In this document: positions 19,790 to 29,160 of the stretch, piece by piece
Position numbering within the stretch: the first letter of the stretch is position 1
How the letters are laid out: the number at the start of each line of letters is the position of its first letter
Made by a program: the position numbers and the translations under genes
DNA from: Prorocentrum cordatum
Taxonomy: Eukaryota > Sar > Dinophyceae > Prorocentrales > Prorocentraceae
Length of the DNA stretch: 32,500 nt
Reading direction: 5' to 3'
NCBI GenBank assembly: GCA_963575745.1
Contig: CAUYUJ010017993.1
Location: forward strand, 392,311-424,810
The notes under the pieces: model-generated
What the model saw: the letters and a program-made list of their open reading frames with translations, nothing else
Told to the model about the DNA's origin: nothing
Databases searched by the model: none

Positions 19790-19990
19790 TCATGCAGCTG
19801 CCGTGAACGCTGCGCCGCCGCCCGCCGCAGTGAAGCGCACCCCCTGCGTGCCGACGCGCGTGGTCACGTAGACGGCGTTGCGTTGCTGATAGTCCAGGTC
19901 GTTCTCGCCAAGTCTACTTGTGTTCGCCGTCGGCGTATCCTCGCTCCTGTCTGTCGTGGTGCTCCGGACGCCCCCCCCCCCCAGCTGCAC
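19790..19990 (-). CDS. Possible terminal exon, unknown protein
   Basis: A short frame (about 66 codons) ending TGA has strongly G/C third positions and a natural-looking composition (LGENDLDYQQRNAVYVTTRV then GTQGVRFTAAGGGAAFTAAA). A TTGGTGTGCAG acceptor-like word sits just upstream at about 20000. I recognise no family, and the first third follows a C run. It could equally be chance. Confidence 0.2.
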   Translation of the reverse strand: MQLGGGGVRSTTTDRSEDTPTANTSRLGENDLDYQQRNAVYVTTRVGTQGVRFTAAGGGAAFTAAA

Positions 19991-21010
19991 ACCAAAGCGC
20001 GCTCCTAGGCACGGCGATGGGGCGTACGCGCCCCCGGCTGGCGAACGAGTTGTGAACCCGGTCTCACCTCTCCATGACCACTTCTCGTCCCTCCATGAAT
20101 GGTCCGTCCTGGCCTGTGTATGTAGGTGACGACCGAAGAGTCGAACCTACAAGGCTTGCCGTATGTAGAGGAAGGTAAGGGAGAGCGTAGCGATCCCTTT
20201 TTCCCATGCGCCGCGGATAGGCGGCGCTGTATCATAATCCAGTACCTGAGCCGAGACGTCAACAGTAGGTATGCGCATAATGATGGTATGAGCGGATTTC
20301 ACACATGGCATGAATAGGTTCACCTCCTCCATGTCTTTCCATGGCCCCCTCCTCCCTCCCCTCGCCCCTGACTCCCCGCCCCGCCCGCGTCGCCGCTCCG
20401 CCGGGGGCTCCTCCCCGGGGCCGACGGGCTCCAGCTCGACCACCCCGTTGACGTTCCAGAGGGGCGGGCCCTTGGCGCTGCCACCAAATGGCGGCCGAGG
20501 GCCGCCGCAGGCCGCCGAGGGCGCTCGAAGGCGCCGAAGACCGCCGATGGCCTCCGACGGCCGCTGCGGGCCGCGGCGGCGCCCCGCGTGCCGCGCGCGC
20601 GCGCGAGCCGCCAAGCCTGACGGCGCGGGGGGGCGCCCTCCCAGACGGCCGAGGCGAGGGCCTGCTCCGGCGTCCACTCCTGCGCGCCGCGCGCGCGGAG
20701 CGGCTGGGCGGGGGTGGATCAGCAGGAGCCGCGGGGCGGGGACCCGAGCCGCGAGGAACCGCGAGGAGCCCTTTCGTGACCTCCCTCCCTGCTCCCGGGG
20801 GGCCGAGCTGCACCCGGCGAAGCATGCGCGCCTGGAGTCGGGCACCGAAGACCCCCCAGCCCGGCATGTCCATTTGGCCGGTCCACAGGTCTCAACTCGT
20901 CCTCCCGACGAGGAGACCGCACGCCGTGTTCCGTCGGGGCAGGAGCAGCGAGGGGGGGCAGCAGCCGAGGGGGGAGTAGCAGCAGCAGCAGCACCGCAAG
21001 CAGGCCGAGC
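19991..21010. other. Unassigned, GC-rich from 20310
   Basis: 20120-20310 is of mixed composition, with open frames on both strands but no motif. 20340-20760 is very GC-rich, with GGCCGCCGAGGGC-type words at 20485-20575. No gene recognised. Confidence 0.4.
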
Positions 21011-21215
21011 GCGAGGAAAACGAGGGGAAGGGGAGGAGGAGGAGGAGGAGGAGGAGGAGGAGGAGGAGGAGGAGGAGGAGGAGGAGGCGGAGGGGGAGAG
21101 GGAGGGGGAGAGGAAGGGGAAGGGGGAGGGGGAGGGGAGAAAAGGGGGAGGAGGAGGGTGAGGGGGAGGGCGAGGGGGAGGAGGAGGGCGAGGAGGAGGA
21201 GGGGGAGGAGGACCA
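21011..21215. repeat. (GGA)n and (GGGGA)n tract
   Basis: Pure GGA at 21035-21090, then GGGGA/GGCGA-rich purine sequence to 21212. Confidence 0.85.
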
Positions 21216-21475
21216 GCATCAACCTAAGAGTCATCAACGATGTTGTAATAAAACCTCCCTCCAAGCTCCCTCTTCACAGGCCCCTACAAGGATTGATTTC
21301 CACTGAGTGGACTGCCTCGTTGGGAGACAACCGTGTGATGACCCTGAAGCATGCCAAAATATTTGTCTCGTGACTCCAACGCCACGGATCAACCTGACCG
21401 CTTCGTCTTGACGATCTAGAATCGTGGTAGAAAGCCATTCCTGGGACTTCAACTCCGCGAGTCAACGTAACTGTT
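21216..21475. other. Unassigned spacer between purine tracts
   Basis: No gene or repeat recognised. Confidence 0.4.
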
Positions 21476-21590
21476 GCAGGAGGAGAAGGAGAAGGAGGAA
21501 AATGAGGGGAGGGGGAGGAGGAGAGGGAGGGGGAGGAGGAGGAGAAGGAGAAGGAGGAGGAGCACGAGGAGGGGGAGGAGGAGACACCCC
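21476..21590. repeat. Interrupted GGA/GGGGA purine tract
   Basis: Purine-only on the plus strand apart from a few bases. Confidence 0.85.
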
Positions 21591-22559
21591 GTCGCCAGTT
21601 ACGGGGGGGAACAATGGCAGCACCCCAACCGAGCAGATGCCTCCACAGGCTACCAGCCCACAACGACGCTTCATTTTCACACGTGGCAACGGCTTATCGT
21701 TGCCTCAATGTGCAAGCACCCAACTCCACCCGCAAGGAGCTCAGGTGCGCGAAACACCAGACGGGCAACCATCGACCCAAAGGAACCACACATCATGGTT
21801 TCGGTAACACCTGATGACAGCCACAAACCAACCTTGCCACCAGCAACGACGCACCCGACGCATGTGAAGACCCAACGGACTCCATGTGACGGTAACAGCG
21901 CGGCGACGGACGAAGGCCAATCTACGCCGCCCGTGGTGCGTCTGGAGCACCACTACGCTTAACCGACCCAAGCTAGCCATACCCACATCAACGGGACAAC
22001 TACCCACTCCAAACGCAATTGGAGAGGATAATTAAGACGGGCCCACAACGGAGCTCCGACAGAACAAAAGGACCTGCTAAGGCACCGTTGCGACGGACCA
22101 ATAAACAGAGCAACTCCAACATTCAATAAAGAGGGCGACGTAGTGTGCACACGACGGGCACACTACTGCCAACTTCGATGGAGCCAAAAAGCACCACTAC
22201 GCCAGCACGGGCTACAGATGGGACACGGCTTCGAACCAGTATAGGAGGATGTGGAACCAGCTCCATACTCGACGAATGCACGACCCACTTCAGGCGGATA
22301 TGGCAGAACCTTCCTGCAACGACAGGGGCAACATATCACGCCCACCAAGCACGACGGCCTACCAATGCCTAGCCCTGCTCCATGCGAGAGGTAGCGACAT
22401 CGGGAGACCAGAGAGAGAGACGTCAAGAGACGGAAGTGATTCGATCCACCCTCACAATGACGGCGCCGATCGCCGAATTCCTCAGCCGCACCTCCCCGGC
22501 GCCCCACCTCACAACCACCTGAGAAGTCCCAACCCAACAGCCATCATGGCGGTGGAACT
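21591..22559. other. Unassigned, possibly decayed retroelement
   Basis: AC-rich, with frames constantly broken on both strands. Its position immediately upstream of an RNase H-like fragment suggests decayed retroelement sequence, but I see no diagnostic motif. Confidence 0.3.
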
Positions 22560-22785
22560 GGCACCGTCAAGGACGCATGGAACCATCAAGCGGATCCACC
22601 TATACCCCGACAACAAACACCAAACCGCTTCAACCAAAGACGCATGGGCAGTCGTCATCACTCTAGGGAAGAAGGGCGGCTTCGCCTACGTCGCCACGAT
22701 GGCAGCCAGAGTACCAAACTCTACATCGACCGACATGGAAAAAGCAACCTCAACTACACCAGAGTTGACAGCGCTGATATGGGCA
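22560..22785 (+). pseudogene. RNase H-like retroelement fragment
   Basis: A plus-strand frame reads DAWAVVITLGKKGGFAYVAT, MAARVPNSTSTD and TSTTPELTALIWA. The pattern (hydrophobic first strand, then a variable loop, then T-x-PEL-x-A-L-I-W-A with the second acidic residue) fits the N-terminal half of retroelement RNase H domains. The usual first-strand TDGS is degraded (YPDNKHQ). The match ends at IWA, exactly where the inverted-repeat unit begins at 22786. Upstream frames are broken, so this is a dead piece. Confidence 0.4.
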
Positions 22786-22964
22786 TACCCACCGGTCGGA
22801 AGAAGTAGGTAGAAACATGAAGTAGGAAGGCGGAAGAAGTAGATTGCGTTCGGGGCCGCCCCAAAAAAGCAACAGCAACAGCAATTACAAAAAGTAGATT
22901 ACAAATTTTCGGGCCCTGTCTTAGCGGCGCGCAATAGCGCTAGGTCGCTCGGCCCCTCGCATGG

Positions 22965-23203
22965 CCCCTTCCCTCGCTGATTTCGGTTGTTCTGGCTTGT
23001 TTTCGTTTGTCCGTCGATCGCACTGGCAGCCTTTCGGTGGCTCGGCCCCTCGGCAGGCCCAATTCACTGGTTGTGTCTGCTTTTGTTTGTTTTCGCTTGC
23101 CCGTCGGCTGCACTGGTCGCCCCAGGCTCGCCCGCCGCCCCGCGGTCGCTTGGCCCCTCGGCTGGCCCCATTCCGCGGTTTTGTTTGTTTTTGTTTGTTT
23201 TCG
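22965..23203 (-). repeat. 108-bp satellite, inverted part (about two units)
   Basis: GTTTGTTTTCGCTTG.CCGTCGG, ACTGGTCGCCCCAGGCTCGC, CGCCGCCCCGCGGTCGC and CCCCTCGGCTGGCCC are the reverse complement of the main unit. Orientation flips at 23203/23204, where TTTGTTTTCGC meets CGAGCCTGGGG. The leftmost unit is diverged. Confidence 0.85.
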
Positions 23204-26200
23204 CCGAGCCTGGGGCGACCAGTGCAGCCGACGGACAAGCGAAAACAAACAAGAACAAACAAAACCAATGAATTGGGCCAGCCGAGGGGCCGAGCGCCCG
23301 CGGGGCGGCGGGCGAGCCTGGGGCGACCAGCGCAGCCGACGGACAAGCGAAAACAAACAAGAACAAACAAAACCAATGAATTGGGCCAGCCGAGGGGCCG
23401 AGCGCCCGCGGGGCGGCGGGCGAGCCTGGGGCGACCAGCGCAGCCGACGGACAAGCGAAAACAAACAAGAACAAACAAAACCAATGAATTGGGCCAGCCG
23501 AGGGGCCGAGCGCCCGCGGGGCGGCGGGCGAGCCTGGGGCGACCAGCGCAGCCGACGGACAAGCGAAAACAAACAAGAACAAACAAAACCAATGAATTGG
23601 GCCAGCCGAGGGGCCGAGCGACCGCGGGGCGGCGGGCGATCCTGGGGCGACCAGTGCAGCCGACGGTCAAGCGAAAAAAAACAAGAACAAACAAAACCAA
23701 TGAATTGGGCCAGCCGAGGGGCCGAGCGCCCGCGGGGCGGCGGGCGAGCCTGGGGCGACCAGCGCAGCCGACGGACAAGCGAAAACAAACAAGAACAAAC
23801 AAAACCAATGAATTGGGCCAGCCGAGGGGCCGAGCGCCCGCGGGGCGGCGGGCGAGCCTGGGGCGACCAGCGCAGCCGACGGACAAGCGAAAACAAACAA
23901 AACAAACAAAACCAATGAATTGGGCCAGCCGAGGGGCCGAGCGACCGCGGGGCGGCGGGCGAGCCTGGGGCGACCAGTGCAGCCGACGGACAAGCGAAAA
24001 CAAACAAGAACAAACAAAACCATGCGGGCCGAGGGGCCTGGCCAGCCGAGGGGACGACGCCCGCGGGGCGGCGGGCGAGCCTGGGGCGACCAGTGGCATC
24101 CGACGGAACAAGCGAAAGCAAACAAAAAAAACAAAACCAATGATTGGGCAATCCGAGGGGCCGAGCGCCGCGGGCGGAGGCGAGCCTGGGGCACCAGTGC
24201 AGCCGACGGACAAGCGAAAAAAACAAGCACGGAACAAAACAATGAATTGGGCCAGCCGAGGGGCCAGAGCGCCTGCCGCGGGGGCGGCGGCGAGCCTGGG
24301 CGACCAGTGCAGCCGACGGACAAGCGAAAACAAACAAGAACAACAAAACCAATGAATTGGGCCAGCCGAGGGGCCGAGCGCCCGCGGGGCGGCGGGCGAG
24401 CCTGGGGCGACCAGCGCAGCCGACGGACAAGCGAAAACAAACAAAAACAAACAAAACCAATGAATTGGGCCAGCCGAGGGGCCGAGCGACCGCCGCGGGG
24501 CGGCGGGCGAGCCCGGGGCGACCAGTGCAGCCGACGGACAAGCGAAACCAAACAAGAACAAACAAAACCAATGAATTGGGCCAGCCGAGGGGCCGAGCGC
24601 CCGCGGGACGGAGAGCGAGCCTGGGGCGACCAGCGCAGCCGACGGACAAGCGAAAACAAACAAGAACAAACAAAACCAATGAATTGGGCCAGCCGAGGGG
24701 CCGAGCGACCGCGGGGCGGCGGGCGAGCCTGGGGCGACCAGTGCAGCCGACGGAGCCGAAGGGCCGAGCGACCGCGGGGCGGCGGGCGAGCCTGGGGCGA
24801 CCAGTGCAGCCGACGGACAAGCGAAAACAAACAAGAACAAACAAAAACGCAATGAATTGGGCCAGCCGAGGGCCGAGCGCCCGCGTGGCTGCGGGCGAGC
24901 TGGGCGACCAAGCGCACGCCCGAACGGACTAAGCAAAAACAAACAAAACAAACAAAACCAATGAATTGGGCAGCCGCGGCCGAGCGACCGAGGCGGCGGC
25001 GAGGCCTGGGGCTACCATTGCAGCAGACGGACAAGCGAAACACAAACAAAGAACAAACAAAACCATGAATTCGGCCCCGAGGGGCCGAGCGCGCGCGGCG
25101 TGAGGCGAGCCTGGGCACCAGCGCAGGACGGACAAAGGAAAACAAACAAAAACAAACCCAAAACCAAGCGAATTGGGCCAGCCGAGGGCCGAGCGACCGC
25201 GGGGCGGCGGGGGGCGAGCCTGGGGCGACCAGCGCAGCCGACGGACAAGCGAAAACAAACAAGAACAAACAAAACCAATGAATTGGGCCAGCCGAGGGGC
25301 CGAGCGCCCGCGGGGCGGCGGGCGAGCCTGGGGCGACCAGCGCAGCCGACGGACAAGCGAAAACAAACAAAAACAAACAAAACCAATGAATTGGGCCAGC
25401 CGAGGGGCCGAGCGACCGCGGGGCGGCGGGCGAGCCTGGGGCGACCAGTGCAGCCGACGGACAAGCGAAAACAAACAAGAACAAACAAAAACAATGAATG
25501 GGCCAGCCGAGGGGGCCGAGCGCCCGCGGGGCGGCGGGCGAGCCTGGGGCGACCGAGCGCAGCCGACGGACAAGCGAAAACAAACAAAAACAAACAAAAC
25601 CAATGAATTGGGCCAGCCGAGGGGCCGAGCGACCGCGGGGCGGCGGGCGAGCCTGGGGCGACCAGTGCAGCCGACGGACAAGCGAAAACAAACAAGAACA
25701 AACAAAACCAATGAATTGGGCCAGCCGAGGGGCCGAGCGCCCGCGGGCGGCGGGCGAGCCTGGGGCGACCAGCGCAGCCGACGGACAAGCGAAAACAAAC
25801 AAAAACAAACAAAACTGCGGAGTAGGGCCAGCCGAGGGGCCGAGCGACCGCGGGGCGGCGGGCGAGCCTGAAGCGACCAGTGCAGCCGACGGACAAGGGA
25901 AAACAAACAAAAACAAACAAAACCGAGGACTGGGGCAAGCCGAGGGGCCGAGCGACCGCGGGGCGGCGGGCGAGCCTGAGGTGACCAATGCAATCGACGG
26001 ACAAGCGAAAACAAACAAAAACAAACAAACCCAAGGAACGGAGCCAGCTGCGGGGCCGAGCGACCGCGGGGCGGCGGGCGAGCCTGGGGCAACCAGTGCA
26101 GCCGAGGGACAAGCGACAACAACCAAAAACAAACAAAACGACTGAATGGGGCCAGCCGAAGGGCCGAGCGACCGCGGGGCGGCGGGCGAGCCTGGGGCGA

Positions 26201-26494
26201 CCAGCGAAGCCGACGGGCAAGCGAAAACAAACAAAAACAAACAAAACCAATGAATTGGGCCAGCCGAAAGGCCGAGCGACCGCGGGGCGGCGGGCGAGCC
26301 TGGGGCGACCATGCAGCCGACGGACAAGCGAAAACAAACAAAAACAAACAAAACCAATGAATTGGGCCAGCCGAGGGGCCGAGCGACCGCGGGGCGGCGA
26401 ACGAGCCTGGGGCGACCAGTGCAGCCGACGGCCATGCGAAAACAAACACAAAACAACAAAACCAAGAGATGGGGCCAGCCGAGGGGCCGAGCGA
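23204..26494 (+). repeat. 108-bp satellite, main array (about 30 units)
   Basis: The unit runs ...CCAATGAATTGGGCCAGCCG, AGGGGCCGAGCGCCCGCGGG, GCGGCGGGCGAGCCTGGGGC, GACCAGCGCAGCCGACGGAC, AAGCGAAAACAAACAAGAAC, AAACAAAA. ATG start positions 23268, 23376, 23484, 23592, 23700 and 23808 give exactly 108. Type A has GCGCCCG and CAGCGCAG; type B has GCGACCG and CAGTGCAG. The two alternate from about 25279 to 25800. One unit is shortened near 24757. Units near 24023-24300 and 24852-25170 are dense in small indels, and the last six or so diverge around ATTGGG. Since 108 is 36 codons, several frames stay open for hundreds of codons on both strands; I do not regard them as genes. Confidence 0.95.
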
Positions 26495-26662
26495 CCAGCG
26501 TCACCCAGGGAAGTGACAACCAAACCCTAGAAGTAGATTAGGTTTGCGCCCGCCACAAAAAAACAAAAAGTAATGATTCTTGAAATAGGAAGGCGCTTAA
26601 AGTAGATTGGGTTCTGGGAATCCAAAAATACCTACTTTCAACGACCGGTGGGTATAGGATTG

Positions 26663-27172
26663 GATCTGCCACTTTACTAAAATCCGGTAGCACCCCTCAC
26701 GCAGATCGGCGGGGTCAGGGTCCAAAAAACATATGGGATTTGCCACATGTTTGAAATTCGGTGACGCCCCTCACACAGATCGGCGGGGTCAGGGTCCAAA
26801 AACATATAGTATTTGCCACATTTCTGAAATTCGGTGACACCCCTCACGCAGATCGGCGGGGTCAGGGTCCAAAAACAAATGGGATCTGCCACATTTCTGA
26901 AATTTCGTGGCACCCCTCACGCAGATCGGTAGGGTCAGGGTCCAAAAACACATGGGATTTGCCACATTTCTGACATTCGGCGGCACCCCTCACTCAGATC
27001 GGCAGGGTCAGGGTCTAAAAACACATGGGATTTGCCACATGTTTGAAATTCGGCGGCACCCCTCACGCAGATCCGTAGGGTCAGGGTCCAAAAACAAAAG
27101 GGAATTGCCACATTTCTGAAATCCGGCGGCACCCCTCACGCAGATCCGTAGGGTCAGGGTCGAAAAACAAAC
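26663..27172 (+). repeat. 73-bp satellite, seven units
   Basis: The unit is GATCTGCCACATTTCTGAAA, TTCGGTGGCACCCCTCACGC, AGATCGGCGGGGTCAGGGTC, CAAAAACAAATGG. AGGGTC positions 26717, 26791, 26864, 26937, 27010, 27083 and 27156 give a steady 73. It begins 8 bp after the right inverted repeat of the satellite unit. The length equals a tRNA, but there is no T-loop or acceptor pairing. Confidence 0.9.
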
Positions 27173-27317
27173 AGGTCCCGACACTGCTTCACGGCGAAGC
27201 CAAAGCCTCATGACTTCGCTCTTCCATGACCTATTCTCCGAGAGAGGGGGCCGGCGGCAGGGGGCGGAGCCCTTACGGATAAAAAAACGATTTGAACATA
27301 AACTCGTGACTAGACTA
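27173..27317. other. Unassigned spacer
   Basis: No gene or repeat recognised. Confidence 0.4.
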
Positions 27318-27370
27318 TTGTTTTACTATGTTTGGCTATTCCTGCTGTAGAGGGACATGCCCGACTGAAT
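27318..27370 (+). repeat. Dispersed repeat R2, right-hand partial copy
   Basis: CTATGTTTGGCTATTCCTGC, then TGTAGAGGGACATGCCCGAC, matches 13393-13441 with few changes. The left half of R2 is missing. Confidence 0.65.
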
Positions 27371-27524
27371 AAGGCGACGCGCGCCCATCCGCCGCCTGGC
27401 CAGCGGGGGGCCACAGCGCGGCAGCGAGCGCAGAGCCGCCTGCGCCCGGTGCGGAGCCAGCCGTGCGGGCTCCTCCGGAGGGCCACGCGGAAGCCCCCGG
27501 CTCTCCGCGGCCCACGGGGCGACA
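27371..27524. other. Unassigned GC-rich spacer
   Basis: Nothing recognised. Confidence 0.4.
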
Positions 27525-27745
27525 CCTCGGTGGCAACTCACGGGGGCCTGCCGTGCCATCTTGTCAGCGCTTGCGAGTCGACGCTCGTCGACGCTAACCG
27601 ACGCTACATCGGAACTGCTCGACGCTAACCGACGCCATACCGGCGCCATCTCGCCGACTCCAAGACGCTAATCGACGCGAGTCCGCGCTGAAAACGGAAT
27701 TAAGAGGGTATGTCAGGCTTTCATGATTTGCTACCGGGCAACACG
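27525..27745 (+). repeat. Dispersed repeat R1, copy 2
   Basis: Same block order as 1428-1640: CGGTGGCAACTC, CTTGTCAGCGCTTGCGAGTC, TCGACGCTAACCGACGCTA tandems, AACGGAATTAAGAGGGTA. Confidence 0.65.
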
Positions 27746-27764
27746 GATGGAGTCCACCATCTTG

Positions 27765-27868
27765 CCGTCGCTCGGACGTCCTATTCCCGTGCATCTTCTG
27801 GACTCGTGCGTGATTCCGTTGCTCGGTGATCCAGAATGCTCCTCGATGGTCCTCGCCAAGAAAAATTA
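27765..27868 (+). repeat. Dispersed repeat R3, copy 2
   Basis: TCGCTCGGACGTCC..., GACTCGTGCGTGATTCCG, then TGCTCCTCGATGGTCCTCGC and CAAGAAAAATT, matching 11805-11925. It follows R1 directly and precedes a CCT tract. Confidence 0.65.
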
Positions 27869-27911
27869 AAGGCCGCAGGCGTCGGATACGAGGCCACGCC
27901 GAGCAGCAAAA

Positions 27912-28143
27912 GTTCCTCCTCCTGCTCCTCCTCCTCCTTTCCCTCCTCCTCCTCCTCCTCCTCCTCCTCCTCCTGTTCCTGCTCCTGCTCCTGCTCCTCC
28001 TCCTCCTCCTCCTCCTCCTCGCCCTCCTCCTCCTCCTCCTCCTCCTCTCCTCCTGCTCCTCCTCGCCCTCCTCCTCCTCCTCCTTCTCCTCCTCCTCCTC
28101 CTCCTCCTCCTCCTCCTCCTCCTCCTCCTCCTCCTCCTCCTCT
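27912..28143. repeat. (CCT)n microsatellite, about 230 bp
   Basis: Interrupted by CCTGCT, TTCCCT and GCCCT words. It is the longest pyrimidine tract in the interior of the window. Confidence 0.9.
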
Positions 28144-28312
28144 CCCACTGAGAGCCGACGTCCTCTCTCTCCCTCTCCCCCTTCCCCCTCCTCCATCCCA
28201 CTCGTCCTCCCCCTTCGCTTGGGGCGTCTGTGCCCAGTGGCCCTTGGGCCCCTCGTCCAAGCTCGGTTGGTCGATGAGGGGCCCGCGCAGTGACAGCACC
28301 AGTGAGTGTCCT

Positions 28313-28807
28313 TCAAGTCCCATCGGGAGCGACAAAGGGGGTCAGTGGACGAACTGATGCGACCTGCGCCCGCCCCCGTGCCCCCACCTGCCCCCCACCA
28401 TGCCTGCCGCCCACGAACGAGATACAGCGGAGGCCAGTCCACGAGAAACCCTTCCACAAGGAACGCAACCCTGAGACCCCAGGACGTCCACTGGGTCTTG
28501 GGAAAGGGAGCGTCACGCTCTCCATAGCAGAACCATGGAAACCCAAGAATCTCTTGGTGTGAGAGCGTCGCGCTCTCCATTGCAGAACCGTTGAAACCCA
28601 GGGCACCCTGGAGGCCAGCAGGGTGTTTCTTGGCATGGGTCTCCACTGTGCGCCCCGGCAACGAGCTCGCAGGACGACTGGACTGCTCCCCCGCGGGCGC
28701 ACGCGGCAGCGGCGCCCTTCGGACCCGCCGGAAGAAGCTGCGACGGCTAGCCGCGGATCAACGGTGCCCACGTGGTCCCCTGCAACCTCAAAACCTTGAG
28801 CCAACAT
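28313..28807 (-). CDS. Open frame starting inside a leader relic
   Basis: About 164 codons from ATG 28807-28805 to a stop at 28313. The ATG exists only because one leader base is changed (CCATTTTGG to CCATGTTGG). It is the first ATG of a putative recycled transcript on this strand. The translation (MLAQGFEVAGDHVGTVDPRL...) resembles nothing I know and crosses the 55-bp repeat at 28508-28605, so a real protein is doubtful. Confidence 0.15.
   Translation of the reverse strand: MLAQGFEVAGDHVGTVDPRLAVAASSGGSEGRRCRVRPRGSSPVVLRARCRGAQWRPMPRNTLLASRVPWVSTVLQWRARRSHTKRFLGFHGSAMESVTLPFPRPSGRPGVSGLRSLWKGFSWTGLRCISFVGGRHGGGQVGARGRAQVASVRPLTPFVAPDGT
28508..28605 (+). repeat. Two-copy repeat, period 55 bp
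   Basis: GAGCGTC(A/G)CGCTCTCCAT.G, CAGAACC.T.GAAACCCA occurs at 28508 and 28563. The second copy starts with a perfect GAGCG-TCG-CGCTC hairpin. Confidence 0.65.
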
Positions 28808-28815
28808 GGCTACTG
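28795..28815 (-). other. Near-complete spliced-leader relic
   Basis: The minus strand reads CAGTAGCCATGTTGGCTCAAG minus its first base, matching the last 21 nt of the dinoflagellate leader at 19 of 21 positions. With equal base frequencies a match this good would arise by chance about 3 times in 100,000 windows of this size. A relic means that a trans-spliced mRNA was reverse-transcribed and inserted here. Its body should run toward lower coordinates from 28794. Confidence 0.8.
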
Positions 28816-28905
28816 AGAGGAGGAGAAGGAGGAGGAGGAGGAGGAGGAGGAGGAGGAGGAAGAGGAGGAGGCCTCGACGGAGGAGGATTGGGATGAGTCG
28901 GAGGA
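28816..28905. repeat. (GGA)n microsatellite
   Basis: Begins directly 5' of the leader relic (GAGAGGAGGAGAAGGAGG...). It may mark the insertion edge. Confidence 0.85.
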
Positions 28906-29160
28906 GGAGGCCTCGAAGGGAGATTTCCTCGAGGACCCGGAGGCAGAACGTAACATGACCAAGCTTACAAGGGGCGCCGCGCGCAGCCCAGCGCACGATA
29001 CGCGCTACAAAACGCCGCTGATTTGAGGCGACCCCTTGAGCTGGGCTCAAGCTGGCTCAAGCTCGAAAAAGCCAATTCCTATCGAGACGCGGTTTCGACA
29101 CGAAATTGTCACCCCGCGCCTGTCGCGCCAACATTATGACCGCCGCACCAATGCAATACA
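28906..29160. other. Spacer with 10-bp GCTGGCTCAA duplication
   Basis: 29041-29061 has GGGCTCAAGCT/GGCTCAAGCT. The preceding CTTGAGC makes a short hairpin, CTTGAGC-TGG-GCTCAAG. On the minus strand this is the 3' flank of the retroelement frame. Confidence 0.4.

Larger units (their letters stand above)
22786..26654. mobile_element. 3.9-kb unit with terminal inverted repeats holding a 108-bp satellite
   Basis: The left end, TACCCACCGGTCGGAAGAAG then TAGGTA, and the right end (26629-26654) are inverted repeats: 13 bp TACCCACCGGTCG perfect, about 22 of 26 overall. TA lies at both outer edges. Just inside are direct copies of an AAGTAGATT module with GTT, GCCGCC and AAAAA landmarks (about 22836, 22892, 26528, 26601). 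A third copy of the end is alone at 3196. No transposase is present. It could be a non-autonomous DNA transposon whose interior became a satellite, or a satellite bounded by an older repeat. Confidence 0.6.

Noticed and set aside
20112-20184. GGTTCGACTCT on the minus strand, like a tRNA B box
   Set aside because: No A box at the right distance and no acceptor-stem pairing.
20478-20500. CACCAAATGGC as a diverged leader relic
   Set aside because: Only about 8 of 10 core positions fit, and the flanks do not.
22205-22245. TGGTTCGAAGCC on the minus strand, like a tRNA T-loop
   Set aside because: The flanking bases do not form a T stem, and no cloverleaf can be drawn.
23667-26519. A minus-strand open frame of about 950 codons, and several of 300-680 codons on both strands at 22920-26530
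   Set aside because: They are the 108-bp satellite translated: 108 is a multiple of three, both strands are open, and frames change only where unit indels occur.
26663-27172. 73-bp repeats as tandem tRNA genes
   Set aside because: The length fits, but there is no B box, acceptor pairing or anticodon arm.
23204-27172. Regular repeats as a CRISPR array
   Set aside because: Units are contiguous with no unique spacers, and the sequence is eukaryotic.
29041-29061. Doubled GGCTCAAG as leader relics
   Set aside because: The spacing is 10, not 15, and the preceding bases do not match CCATTTT. It is a simple 10-bp duplication.
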